Assembly: GCF_000166395.1 (NCBI RefSeq)
Contig: NC_014655.1
Span: forward strand, 1,178,001 to 1,242,000
Length of the DNA stretch: 64,000 nucleotides
Source: Leadbetterella byssophila DSM 17132
GTDB lineage: Bacteria; Bacteroidota; Bacteroidia; Cytophagales; Spirosomataceae
Direction of reading: 5' to 3'
Part shown: piece by piece, positions 1 to 7,743 of the stretch
Position numbering within the stretch: the stretch's first letter is position 1
Layout: each line of letters starts with the position of its first letter
The notes under the pieces: model-generated
Database searches by the model: none
What the model was told of the DNA's origin: nothing
Seen by the model: only the letters and a program-made list of their open reading frames with translations
Position numbers and translations under genes: made by a program

Positions 1-56
1 ATGAAACCGCAGGATTAGATATCAGTCAACACGACGAAAAGCTAATAGAAGCTTAA
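1..56 (+). CDS. Partial C-terminus, probable ammonium transporter
   Basis: The frame starting at base 3 encodes a 17-residue tail ending GLDISQHDEKLIEA and then TAA at 54-56. The GLD-x-x-x-H-x-E pattern resembles the cytosolic end of Amt/AmtB ammonium channels, which usually end GLD...HGE. A glutamine synthetase gene lies 3.4 kb away, which fits a nitrogen-assimilation neighbourhood, although mtaB and the intron lie between. Only 17 residues are visible, so this is tentative. The stop codon abuts the 3' end of the group II intron on the other strand, and TAA would also form if the intron were absent. Confidence 0.45.
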   Translation, partial: ETAGLDISQHDEKLIEA

Positions 57-1994
57 TCGAGTAGGAAGATAGGGATTATTTCCCTATCTGTCCTCTCACA
101 CCACCCGGCATACGGATCCGTACCAAGGCGGTTTGTTAGAATAACGTCGTTTGATGCGTTGTTCTCCAGTAATAGTAGTTTGCAAATCCTTCGTAACCTA
201 ATTTAGTAAAGTATGAGTTTGTTAGCGTTGTTTGAACGATAGGGCTTGTCCCTGTCCGAGTATAGGATTTACGGGTGTTCGCATGTTGGTAGGCAAGCCA
301 GCGTTTGGCTCCCAGTTTCATTAAGTTCCGAATTCGATTACCTGCGGTCTTCCATTGCTTCCAAAGCAGAACACGCAAGCGTCTTCGCACTAGGTTATCT
401 AGTGCTACCATCACCTTCTTATTCGTTGCTATACGAAAGTAATCCACCCAGCCGTGAATAATTTGCCGTAGTTTAGTCAGTCGCTCATGCATAGGAGTAA
501 CTGTATTACGTCGAGTATTTTGACGTAACTTCTCTCGGATTCGTTCGATACTCTTTGCAGAGATACGAATCTGCCAATCTCCTTGAGTTTTGAAGAAACT
601 AAAGCCGAGTAAACTACTTTGGGAAGGTTTGCTTACCTTACTCTTTTCACGGTTCACTTTCAGCTTTAGTGTAGATTCGATGTAACTGGTGATGTTGCGC
701 ATAATACGAGTGGCGGATTTATTGCTCTTCGCGTAGATACTACAGTCATCCGCATAGCGTACAAATCGATGTCCACGGGAGCTGAGTTCCCTGTCCAGTT
801 CGTTCAGGATGATGTTTGACAAAAGTGGACTTAAAGGACTACCCTGTGGTGTGCCCTTGGTTCGCTTTTGTTCAAGACCATGATCCATAATCCCACAACG
901 AAGGTATTTCCCGATCAGGGCTAGGACTCGATGATCCGTAATCTTCTTGCTCAAAAGATGCATCAGTATGTCGTGGTTCACTTGATCGAAGAATTGTTCC
1001 AAATCAAGTTCAACGACCCACGTGTAGCCCAAGTTCAGATACTCTTGCGCTTTAATGACGGCCTGATGAGCATTACGATTCGGACGGAAGCCGTAGCTGT
1101 TATCGTGAAAATCACCCTCATACTTTAACCCAAGCCATTGGGAAATGCTTTGCTGAATAACACGGTCGATGACCGTTGGGATACCCAGCATACGCTTGCC
1201 GCCACTTGCTTTGGGAATCTCTACTTTCCGAACAGCTTGTGGGCGGTAAGTGCCAGAGAGAATATCCGATCGCAGGGATTGCCAGTGCGTGTTAAGGTAG
1301 TCACGAAGATTATCGATCTGCATACCATCAACTCCGCTAGCACCTCCATTAGAGATGACACGATCAACTGCGTGTTTGACATTTCGGATGTGTAATATCT
1401 CTTCCAACATAGTATTACTAAAAAAAACCTCAGGCATTGTGTCCACTTCGTTGCACGACTCAGCTAAGCTCCTCTTGCATTTTACTATCAGTTTCCGACC
1501 TACCCTCATGCAAGCAGTTCTCTTATGTGGTTCGGCTTTTAACACTTCGTCATAAACTTCATGGTTCCTTTGCCATTCTAACATTCAGACCTTCCCCTGT
1601 ATAAAGTAGAGAAGCAGGGTACTATGTCCTCTGCTGACTTCTGACTAAAGCATACTAGCATTATTATTCTGCTATATGTTTCTTCGCGGGCATTCGCGTA
1701 TACCTTTGACAGAGTTTAGTCAGATCTCCCCAGGTAAGAACAATAACTTTCACCTCATATATCCGCTACATTTACCATAGTGTTTCCGTACAGTTTAGGG
1801 CTTCGGCTTGTTTTGCAGCCTCACCCAACACTTGCGGCCTTGTATGTAGTTTCTGTTCGTCGGATCGAGGTTTTGCCTCAAACTTCCTTCAGATTCCACC
1901 TCACGGTGGACACCCTTGTCCTAAGCTAACACTTCCCACTGCAAAGGCGTGTTCGGGACTTACACCCTAGAGTTATTGCACATGCTGGGCACAC
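56..1994 (-). mobile_element. Group IIC intron, apparently full length
   Basis: On the minus strand the element opens at 1994 with GTGTGCCCAGCATG, a typical group II 5' end. The following 400 nt carry blocks I recognise from group IIC ribozymes such as that of Oceanobacillus iheyensis: AGGGTG-AAGTCCCGAAC, GGAATCTGAAGGAAG and CAGCAGA-GACATAGTACCC. The reverse transcriptase ORF sits in domain IV. Domain V lies at about 91-134 (CCGCC stem, GGTGGTGTGAGAGG), a short domain VI hairpin at about 64-88, and the 3' end near 56 (CTACTCGAT). The 5' junction falls directly after the mtaB terminator hairpin and U-tract, the known target preference of class C introns. Boundaries are good to a few bases. Confidence 0.93.
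136..1584 (-). CDS. ltrA: Group II intron reverse transcriptase/maturase
   Basis: This 482-residue protein copies the intron RNA into DNA and helps it splice. The RT core shows GASGVDGM (82-89), YGFRPNR (164-170), PQGSPLSPLLSN (246-257) and the catalytic YADD at 277-280. A maturase (X) region with WVDYF follows, then a basic C-terminus ending LGYEGFANYYY. No HNH endonuclease domain is seen, as expected for class C. The first 50-60 residues precede the usual RT start, so translation may begin at an internal Met (50 or 59). The frame is unbroken, so the element may still be mobile. Confidence 0.93.
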   Translation of the reverse strand: MLEWQRNHEVYDEVLKAEPHKRTACMRVGRKLIVKCKRSLAESCNEVDTMPEVFFSNTMLEEILHIRNVKHAVDRVISNGGASGVDGMQIDNLRDYLNTHWQSLRSDILSGTYRPQAVRKVEIPKASGGKRMLGIPTVIDRVIQQSISQWLGLKYEGDFHDNSYGFRPNRNAHQAVIKAQEYLNLGYTWVVELDLEQFFDQVNHDILMHLLSKKITDHRVLALIGKYLRCGIMDHGLEQKRTKGTPQGSPLSPLLSNIILNELDRELSSRGHRFVRYADDCSIYAKSNKSATRIMRNITSYIESTLKLKVNREKSKVSKPSQSSLLGFSFFKTQGDWQIRISAKSIERIREKLRQNTRRNTVTPMHERLTKLRQIIHGWVDYFRIATNKKVMVALDNLVRRRLRVLLWKQWKTAGNRIRNLMKLGAKRWLAYQHANTRKSYTRTGTSPIVQTTLTNSYFTKLGYEGFANYYYWRTTHQTTLF

Positions 1995-1999
1995 AAAAG

Positions 2000-2026
2000 A
2001 AAAACCCGGCCAATGCCGGGTTTTTT
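2000..2026. terminator. Bidirectional terminator between mtaB and the + strand gene
   Basis: Stem ACCCGGC (2004-2010) pairs with GCCGGGT (2015-2021) around a CAAT loop, flanked by A and T runs on both sides. It can end transcription of mtaB (minus) and originally of the plus-strand gene whose tail is at 1-56. The intron begins 5 nt beyond its edge. Confidence 0.88.
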
Positions 2027-3353
2027 AATGACTTAGAATCTCTTCTGGGACTTCGTCAACCTCCACTTCCATTTCTTCGTTAATAGCCCTCAGCCTAACC
2101 TTCACAATATCATTGATGCGCAAGGGATCATACTTGGCTACCACCTTAACATAATTAGAGGTAAAACCATGCATTATATCACCTCCCTCTCCTTCTTCAA
2201 ATAAAACCGGAAACTCTTTACCGAGATTATCCTCATAAAAGGCCCTACGTTTCTTATCTGATAAGATATGCAGCATCTTAGATCGTTCATTCCTATCTCT
2301 CATGCCCACTACAGGCTTAATCTCTAGCGCTTTAGTGTTTGCTCGTTCTGAATAAGTAAACACATGCAGATAATTGATATCTAATTCATTTAAGAAATTA
2401 TAGGTATCAATAAAATCCTCATGCAATTCTCCCGGATGACCTACGATAACATCAACCCCAATACAGCAATCTGGCATGACTTCACGAATGGCCGCTACCC
2501 TCTCGGCATATAATTCCCTACGATAGCGCCTTCTCATCAGACCTAAGATCTTATTGGAACCAGACTGCAGTGGAATATGAAAATGCGGCACAAAACGCTT
2601 GGAATGGGCCACAAATTGAATGATCTCATTAGTCAAGAGATTCGGCTCTATACTAGAGATCCTAAAACGTTCTATCCCTTCTACTTCATCTAATGCCTGG
2701 ATTAGATCTAAAAAGCTGGACGTACGCTTACCATCAATAATACCAAAATCTCCAATGTTTACTCCGGTGAGGACTATCTCCTTCACGCCATTTGCGGCAA
2801 TCTCTCTGGCAGCTTTAACTACATTTTCAATAGTATCAGATCTACTCGCCCCTCTGGCCATAGGTATGGTGCAGTAAGAACAAGGATAATCACAACCGTC
2901 CTGCACCTTCAAGAAGGTACGAGTTCTATCGTGTAAGGAATAGGAAGTATGATATTCCAATGGCTCATCTATGCTTCTAGCATAGACCTTTTCTTCTACA
3001 GGCCTGGAAGTTTTTTCAAAAGTAGGCAAAAGTTCATGTAGACGAAATTTCTCAGCAGCACCTAGAACTGCATCAACGCCTTCAATTTCCGCTATCTCAC
3101 GAGGTTTTAGTTGAGCATAGCAACCAATGATAGCTACAAAGCCGTTTGGATTGATCTTTTGCGCTTCCTTAACAATCTTGCGGCATTTCTTGTCTGCATT
3201 CTCTGTCACAGAACAAGTATTTATGATGAAGATATCCGGATTCTCATTAAATCCTACCTTCTTAAAACCTTTTTCTTCAAAAGTCCTCGATATGGTAGAG
3301 GTTTCGGAGAAGTTCAGTTTACAGCCCAATGTGTAAAACGCAACACTCTTCAT
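2025..3353 (-). CDS. mtaB: tRNA t6A37 methylthiotransferase MtaB
   Basis: Radical-SAM methylthiotransferase that adds a methylthio group to t6A37 of tRNAs reading ANN codons, making ms2t6A. The N-terminal cluster ligands are C11, C47 and C78. The radical-SAM motif is C154-x3-C158-x2-C161 in GCDYPCSYC. The C-terminus has a TRAM-like RNA-binding region. At 442 residues it has normal family length, and TLGCKLN at the N-terminus is the typical MtaB form, distinct from MiaB at 9007-10401. It has its own promoter and is followed by a strong terminator next to the intron. Confidence 0.93.
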   Translation of the reverse strand: MKSVAFYTLGCKLNFSETSTISRTFEEKGFKKVGFNENPDIFIINTCSVTENADKKCRKIVKEAQKINPNGFVAIIGCYAQLKPREIAEIEGVDAVLGAAEKFRLHELLPTFEKTSRPVEEKVYARSIDEPLEYHTSYSLHDRTRTFLKVQDGCDYPCSYCTIPMARGASRSDTIENVVKAAREIAANGVKEIVLTGVNIGDFGIIDGKRTSSFLDLIQALDEVEGIERFRISSIEPNLLTNEIIQFVAHSKRFVPHFHIPLQSGSNKILGLMRRRYRRELYAERVAAIREVMPDCCIGVDVIVGHPGELHEDFIDTYNFLNELDINYLHVFTYSERANTKALEIKPVVGMRDRNERSKMLHILSDKKRRAFYEDNLGKEFPVLFEEGEGGDIMHGFTSNYVKVVAKYDPLRINDIVKVRLRAINEEMEVEVDEVPEEILSH

Positions 3354-3369
3354 AATTCAAAAAATTATG

Positions 3370-3402
3370 CAAAGTTAGCTAAAAAAATAACCCCGACGCA
3401 AA
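3370..3402 (-). promoter_or_regulatory. mtaB promoter, TTTG-N21-TAACTTTG
   Basis: On the minus strand, TTTG (3402-3399) and TAACTTTG (3377-3370) are separated by 21 nt, matching the Bacteroidota consensus TTTG/TAnnTTTG. The mtaB start codon lies 17 nt downstream of the -7 element. The -33 TTTG lies in the loop and stem of the upstream glnA terminator. Confidence 0.65.
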
Positions 3403-3412
3403 GCATCGGGGT
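3384..3412 (-). terminator. glnA terminator
   Basis: CCCCGA (3391-3396) pairs with TCGGGG (3406-3411), extended by an inner GC/GC pairing around an AAA loop. On the minus strand a run TTATTTTTTT follows the stem. Confidence 0.85.
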
Positions 3413-3429
3413 ATTTTACAGGGCTAGTC

Positions 3430-4452
3430 TCAATATACTTCAACATTTACACTTTTCACTGTCTTAATGATCCTTGCAGCTACTTTGTAAGGATCTGCAG
3501 AAGAGTTCGGGCGACGGTCTTCTAACCATCCTTTCCATCCTCTTTCTACTGTAGCGATCGGAATACGGATAGAAGCTCCTCTATCTGATACACCGTATGA
3601 GAACGAGTCAATAGAAGCTGTCTCATGCTTACCGGTTAGACGTAGGTGATTATCCGCACCATACACTTCAATATGTTCTTTCACAAACGGACGGAAAGAT
3701 TCACAGATCTTCTCATAAACCGCTTTATCTCCACATGTTCTCAATGCCGTATTTGAGAAGTTAGCGTGCATACCTGAACCGTTCCAATCTAACTCACCAA
3801 GAGGCTTACAATGCCAGTTGATAGAGATATTATATTTTTCACCAATTCTTTCCAATAGATAACGAGCTACCCAAATCTGGTCTCCTGCCTCTTTTGCGCC
3901 TTTCGCAAAGATTTGGAACTCCCATTGTCCGGCAGCAACCTCAGCATTGATCCCTTCAATGTTAAGACCTGCATCTATGCAAGCATCTAAATGCTCTTCA
4001 ACGATATCTCTACCGTATGCATTTTTAGAACCAACTGAACAATAGTAAGGACCTTGTGGACGAGGGTAACCTCCTTTAGGGAAACCTAGTGGAGCGTTTG
4101 TCTCATTATCCCACAAGAAATACTCTTGCTCAAATCCAAACCAGAAATCATTATCATCATCATCAATGGTTGCTCTACCGTTTGATTCATGAGGAGTACC
4201 GTCACTGTTCAATACCTCACACATCACCAAATAACCATCTCTACGCTGCGGGTCTTTACAGATAAATACCGGCTTCAGAATACAATCGGACGAACCGCCT
4301 GGAGCCTGCTCAGTAGAAGAACCGTCAAATGACCACAACTCACAGTCTTCTAGTTTACCGGAAAAATTGTTTTCGATCTTAGTCTTACTTCTTAAACTTT
4401 GAGTAGGCTTGTAACCGTCTAGCCAAATGTACTCCAATTTTGATTTTGCCAT
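3430..4452 (-). CDS. glnA: Glutamine synthetase, eukaryote-like GSII type
   Basis: Condenses glutamate and ammonia to glutamine using ATP, in the cytoplasm. At 340 residues it has the short GSII form rather than the 450-residue GSI or 700-residue GSIII. Signature blocks are ELWSFDGSST near residue 40, FGFEQEYF near 105, GINAEVAAGQWEFQ near 165, GSGMHANFS near 225 and DRGASIRIP near 290, ending with EDRRPNSSADPYKV. All expected active-site blocks are present. It is monocistronic, with its own -7 element upstream and a terminator downstream. The probable ammonium transporter tail at 1-56 suggests a local nitrogen-assimilation group. Confidence 0.95.
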   Translation of the reverse strand: MAKSKLEYIWLDGYKPTQSLRSKTKIENNFSGKLEDCELWSFDGSSTEQAPGGSSDCILKPVFICKDPQRRDGYLVMCEVLNSDGTPHESNGRATIDDDDNDFWFGFEQEYFLWDNETNAPLGFPKGGYPRPQGPYYCSVGSKNAYGRDIVEEHLDACIDAGLNIEGINAEVAAGQWEFQIFAKGAKEAGDQIWVARYLLERIGEKYNISINWHCKPLGELDWNGSGMHANFSNTALRTCGDKAVYEKICESFRPFVKEHIEVYGADNHLRLTGKHETASIDSFSYGVSDRGASIRIPIATVERGWKGWLEDRRPNSSADPYKVAARIIKTVKSVNVEVY

Positions 4453-4748
4453 GATGTATCCGAATATTGGTACTGTTGTAAAAATTATATTGCAAACTTA
4501 CGCCTTGTTCCAAAATTTTATTTGTGCCTGATAAAAAAACTCAAACTTTTATCTAATTTTATTTATAAAATACAATTTTATATTTGAATATTCTAGAACC
4601 CATCCTTTAGAAAATTCTGAAACCTCGTCCTTCTCTTGATTTAAGCATCAAAACCCAAAGAATATGTGGGTTTCTCTCACAATTCAGTATTTAATTTCGT
4701 TTTGTTACTATTTTTATATTTTTTATCATTTTTCCAACGACAATAAAA
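4453..4748. other. AT-rich intergenic region upstream of glnA
   Basis: About 300 bases between glnA and the polX terminator, with no convincing ORF. It holds the glnA -7 element at 4493-4500 and a weak hairpin AAACCCA/TGGGTTT (4651-4657 with 4667-4673). Being upstream of a nitrogen gene it could carry regulator sites, but I recognise none. Confidence 0.6.
4493..4500 (-). promoter_or_regulatory. glnA promoter -7 element
   Basis: TAAGTTTG on the minus strand matches TAnnTTTG and lies 40 nt upstream of the glnA start codon. No TTG at the usual 19-21 nt spacing is evident. Confidence 0.5.
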
Positions 4749-4772
4749 AAGGCGTTGAAAAATCAACGCCTT
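4744..4772 (-). terminator. polX terminator
   Basis: A perfect 10-bp stem, AAGGCGTTGA (4749-4758) with TCAACGCCTT (4763-4772), loop AAAA, followed by a T-rich tract on the minus strand. The stem overlaps the polX stop codon. Confidence 0.88.
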
Positions 4773-6438
4773 AACATCCAAATACTTTTGCCACCTCATC
4801 AACTGAAAGAGCATTTAAGGTCATCTTTCGGGGCAATCCGGCCTTTCTTGCCACCATCACTCCGTACTTTATATCTAATAAGCCTTGTGTACTGTGGGCA
4901 TCCGGATTTATACTAATCATAACACCTTTTTCCAAGCAATACGGTATCCATGTCCAATCTAGATCTAATCTCCAGGGGTTTGCATTGAGTTCCATCACCA
5001 CCCCATTAGCAGCACAGGCATCTATCACCTTTTTATAATCTATGGGATATCCCGTCCTTCTCAATAATAATCTCCCAGTAGGATGCCCTAGAATCTTAGT
5101 GTAGGGATTTTCTATAGCTCGGATAAGTCGGGCAGTAGCCTTCTCTTCGTCCATATTCAAAACCGAATGTACAGAAGCCACTATATAATCGAAACTTTTT
5201 AAAACCTCTTCCTCGTAATCCAGGCTACCGTCATTTAAGATATCAGATTCAATCCCTTTGAATATCCTGAATTGCCCATTATATTTTGCATTCAAAGCAT
5301 CAATTTCTTTGTGCTGTTTAGACACAGTCTCCGGCCAGAGACCTTTTGCGTAGGCAGCTGTTTGACTATGATCTGCTATACCAAAATAGACAAAACCTAA
5401 ATCCCTACATGCTTGCGCCATAGCTTCCACTGAAGCCTCTCCATCTGAATAAGTAGAGTGGTTATGAAGTGCTCCTGTGATATCTTTCCACTCTACTATC
5501 TCATCTTCTGACGGAAGGATCATGGAACTCCTCATTTCCGGGATAATGTAGGGACAACCCATGGCGGAATAGGCCGCCTCCTCTGATTCAAATCTGTTTG
5601 AGCTCAATACAGAAAGAAAGGTCTCCCCCTCCTTATTTTGCATCTTTAGATGCTCTGGAGATGCACTTCTTAATAGCTTCTTGTTCACCCAGTCGTTTGA
5701 ACTGACCTTTTCAACCACCAAAAGAATTTCAAATCCTTTAAACCAACCCCTCCATGTAGAGGGAGACGAGTTTTTCAGATCTTGTTCAAATTCCCCTTCA
5801 CTTAGTTTGATTCCCCCAAATCCATCCTTTTTAACAATAAAAGTCAATTCGGAAATGACATTTTCAATTCTTTTTAGTTCTCCACTTAGCTCCACTTCGG
5901 GGTAGGACACCTTCAATTTATCTAAGATTTCTTGTCCTAGAACTAAAGCTTGGTCTAAGCGCATTTTACCTTTCAAACTTTCTAAAAAAGCTATAGAACT
6001 CAATATGCTTTCCTGGGTCTTCGCGCCAAAACCTTTAATACCTGCTATAACATCCTCTTCACAAGCCTTTTTTAGTGCATTGAGATTATCTATACCCACT
6101 TCCTTCCACAGAGTTTTCACTTTCTTTACTCCTAAACCTTTGACTTGCATGATATCAAAAATCCCTTTAGGAGTAATCTCCATCAAGTGAGACAATTCTT
6201 GAAGAGTACCGGTTTGCAGAATTTCCAGGATGGCGGGCTGTATGATTCTGCCATAGCCCCGAATCTGAGCTATTTTACCCGGATTCATCCCTGCAATTTG
6301 CTCATCCAAGCGCTCTAAGGTAAACACACAATCCACATAGGCTTTAGCTCTTTGAGGATCTACATCATGTAAATCCATCAACTTGCCGGTGGTGGAAAGG
6401 ATCTCAGCTATATCTGAATTGGTAAATTGATTTTCCAT
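4771..6438 (-). CDS. PolX-family protein with PHP domain; polymerase site degenerate
   Basis: The layout matches bacterial DNA polymerase X: two helix-hairpin-helix segments (about 50-75 and 95-150), a palm region, and a C-terminal PHP phosphoesterase domain (about 320-555). The PHP metal motifs look intact: LHNHSTYSDG (324-333), GIADHS, KGIESDIL, GHPTGRL and NPDAHS. The palm motif, normally GS-x-RR...E...D-x-D, instead reads SGELKRIENVISELTFIV (185-202). The Ser of GS and both catalytic Asp are replaced (E and T). The protein probably retains PHP nuclease or phosphoesterase activity but not nucleotide transfer. Length (555) is near the family's usual 570. It sits downstream of secG, separated by a terminator. 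Confidence 0.85.
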   Translation of the reverse strand: MENQFTNSDIAEILSTTGKLMDLHDVDPQRAKAYVDCVFTLERLDEQIAGMNPGKIAQIRGYGRIIQPAILEILQTGTLQELSHLMEITPKGIFDIMQVKGLGVKKVKTLWKEVGIDNLNALKKACEEDVIAGIKGFGAKTQESILSSIAFLESLKGKMRLDQALVLGQEILDKLKVSYPEVELSGELKRIENVISELTFIVKKDGFGGIKLSEGEFEQDLKNSSPSTWRGWFKGFEILLVVEKVSSNDWVNKKLLRSASPEHLKMQNKEGETFLSVLSSNRFESEEAAYSAMGCPYIIPEMRSSMILPSEDEIVEWKDITGALHNHSTYSDGEASVEAMAQACRDLGFVYFGIADHSQTAAYAKGLWPETVSKQHKEIDALNAKYNGQFRIFKGIESDILNDGSLDYEEEVLKSFDYIVASVHSVLNMDEEKATARLIRAIENPYTKILGHPTGRLLLRRTGYPIDYKKVIDACAANGVVMELNANPWRLDLDWTWIPYCLEKGVMISINPDAHSTQGLLDIKYGVMVARKAGLPRKMTLNALSVDEVAKVFGC

Positions 6439-6458
6439 ATTTCACAAAGGTATAAAAC

Positions 6459-6490
6459 AAAAAAAGATATCCCCAAGGATACCTTTTTCT
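6459..6490 (-). terminator. secG operon terminator
   Basis: On the minus strand GGTATCC and GGATATC (within 6466-6483) form a stem around a TTGG loop, with A-rich bases before and a T tract after. It closes the miaB-to-secG run before polX. Confidence 0.75.
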
Positions 6491-6510
6491 GCAAAATGGA
6501 TAAAAAAAAC

Positions 6511-6846
6511 TTATTTAGCGGAGTCAGCAGGAGTAGTACTAGGTAAAGCAGGAACACTAGTAGCTGGACTAGCTTTTTCCACGTTTACATCTGAATCAGT
6601 TCTAGTTTCTAAACCACCTGATTTCAGTAGAATCAAAGTACCTAAGGAACCTACTAAAATAAAAGTAAAAAATCCCCAGGTCAAACGCTCTACTATATCT
6701 CCAGTTTTTTGTACACCAAACATTTGTGCACCGCCACTTCCACCAAATTCCGAAGAGATCCCTCCTCCTTTTGGATTCTGAATCAACACCATAATGGTCA
6801 ACAATACGGCGGCGATAATTAGTAATACAATAATGGTTGTAATCAT
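6511..6846 (-). CDS. secG: Preprotein translocase subunit SecG
   Basis: Small inner-membrane subunit of the SecYEG channel. The 111-residue protein has two membrane helices (about 3-22 and 57-76) flanking the conserved cytosolic loop LIQNPKGGGISSEFGGSG, then a Pro/Ser/Thr-rich tail of about 30 residues. It is the last gene of the run with the sigma54 activator, lptE and a small unknown ORF, but also has its own -7 element 22 nt upstream. Confidence 0.93.
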   Translation of the reverse strand: MITTIIVLLIIAAVLLTIMVLIQNPKGGGISSEFGGSGGAQMFGVQKTGDIVERLTWGFFTFILVGSLGTLILLKSGGLETRTDSDVNVEKASPATSVPALPSTTPADSAK

Positions 6847-6867
6847 GTTATTCTAGATTTCGAGTCG

Positions 6868-6875
6868 CAAAGATA
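6868..6875 (-). promoter_or_regulatory. secG promoter -7 element
   Basis: TATCTTTG on the minus strand, a perfect TAnnTTTG match, 22 nt before the secG start codon and inside the short gap after the preceding ORF. Confidence 0.5.
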
Positions 6876-6907
6876 ATAATCCAAAGGAATTTACCACCAT
6901 TTGCCAT

Positions 6908-7237
6908 TTAAATTTTCCCTGATACAGGATGATTTTTCAAATATTTCTTAATGAATTTCTTCTGCAATGCTAGTCGGCCGTTCAAAATTACCTTCTCCTG
7001 AGGTTCTTCCGGCTTATCCTTTGGAAATAAAACCTCTAAAATACGTGCATTTTCTTGCTGCACAGCATTCCCTTTTTCCCAATACTCCGCATAGGTTTCC
7101 AGAACGGGATATCTAGTTAAAGCGGCAAAAGGCAGACTGTATTCCGGGTGATTGGCGCAAATAAAAACCAGGGACCGGGTATCTTCTTCACTTTCAAAAT
7201 CCTGACGTGTTATAATGGAATATAAATCTTTTACCAT
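6908..7237 (-). CDS. Conserved hypothetical protein in lptE-secG operon
   Basis: A 109-residue soluble, charged protein with no signal peptide or membrane segment. It contains FICANHPEYSLPFAALTRYP and ends in a basic helix (residues about 85-105). I do not recognise a family. Its start overlaps the lptE stop by 7 nt, so the two are translationally coupled, and secG follows. Position between lptE and secG suggests an envelope or secretion link, but that is inference from context only. Confidence 0.8.
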   Translation of the reverse strand: MVKDLYSIITRQDFESEEDTRSLVFICANHPEYSLPFAALTRYPVLETYAEYWEKGNAVQQENARILEVLFPKDKPEEPQEKVILNGRLALQKKFIKKYLKNHPVSGKI

Positions 7238-7743
7238 TTTGCTACTGTATCTCCAAATATGTTTAGCACTAATTGGTCCAAAATCTTAGGGACCAAAGTC
7301 TTTTCCGCCTCCTGCAGTGTCTGGTTTTGAGGATAATCCAAATAGAAAGAAAAATCCTTTTCAAAATTATCCTCTTCGTTAAATTTGTTCGTAAAAACTA
7401 CTTCAATTACTATGGTAAGACGGTTCATAGCCGCTTTATCACCACCTGAGGAAGCCGCTACACCATCTGTCCTATAGTCAACTATACTTCCTTCTATACT
7501 GATATCCCCATTTTGTGGCACCAGTTTTAGTTTAGTATTTCTCTGATAATACTCCTTAAGCTTCTCTGTCATTTCCTGAGAAATAGTAGCATAGCTGGAA
7601 GGAGCTGACAAGGTAATGTCTCGAATTGTAAAGGTTTTCACATCTGATGACAAGGTACTCTTACCTGTAAAGGAATAAGCCCCACATCCACTTACAAAAG
7701 CAGCGGTCCACAATGCACAAAAAATCAACCTAAGGCTTTTCAT
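7231..7743 (-). CDS. lptE: LptE-like LPS-assembly lipoprotein
   Basis: Probable outer-membrane lipoprotein that plugs LptD in LPS export. I start it at the ATG at 7743, which gives a classic lipoprotein signal (MKSLRLIFCALWTAAFVSGCG, lipobox Cys at residue 20). An upstream start at 7812 would put 23 non-signal residues in front. The mature part has GAYSFTGKSTLS, a typical LptE-family opening, and a length of about 150 residues. The start overlaps the end of the upstream regulator gene by 14 nt, indicating coupling. Assignment rests on N-terminal pattern, length and operon context. Confidence 0.8.
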   Translation of the reverse strand: MKSLRLIFCALWTAAFVSGCGAYSFTGKSTLSSDVKTFTIRDITLSAPSSYATISQEMTEKLKEYYQRNTKLKLVPQNGDISIEGSIVDYRTDGVAASSGGDKAAMNRLTIVIEVVFTNKFNEEDNFEKDFSFYLDYPQNQTLQEAEKTLVPKILDQLVLNIFGDTVAKW

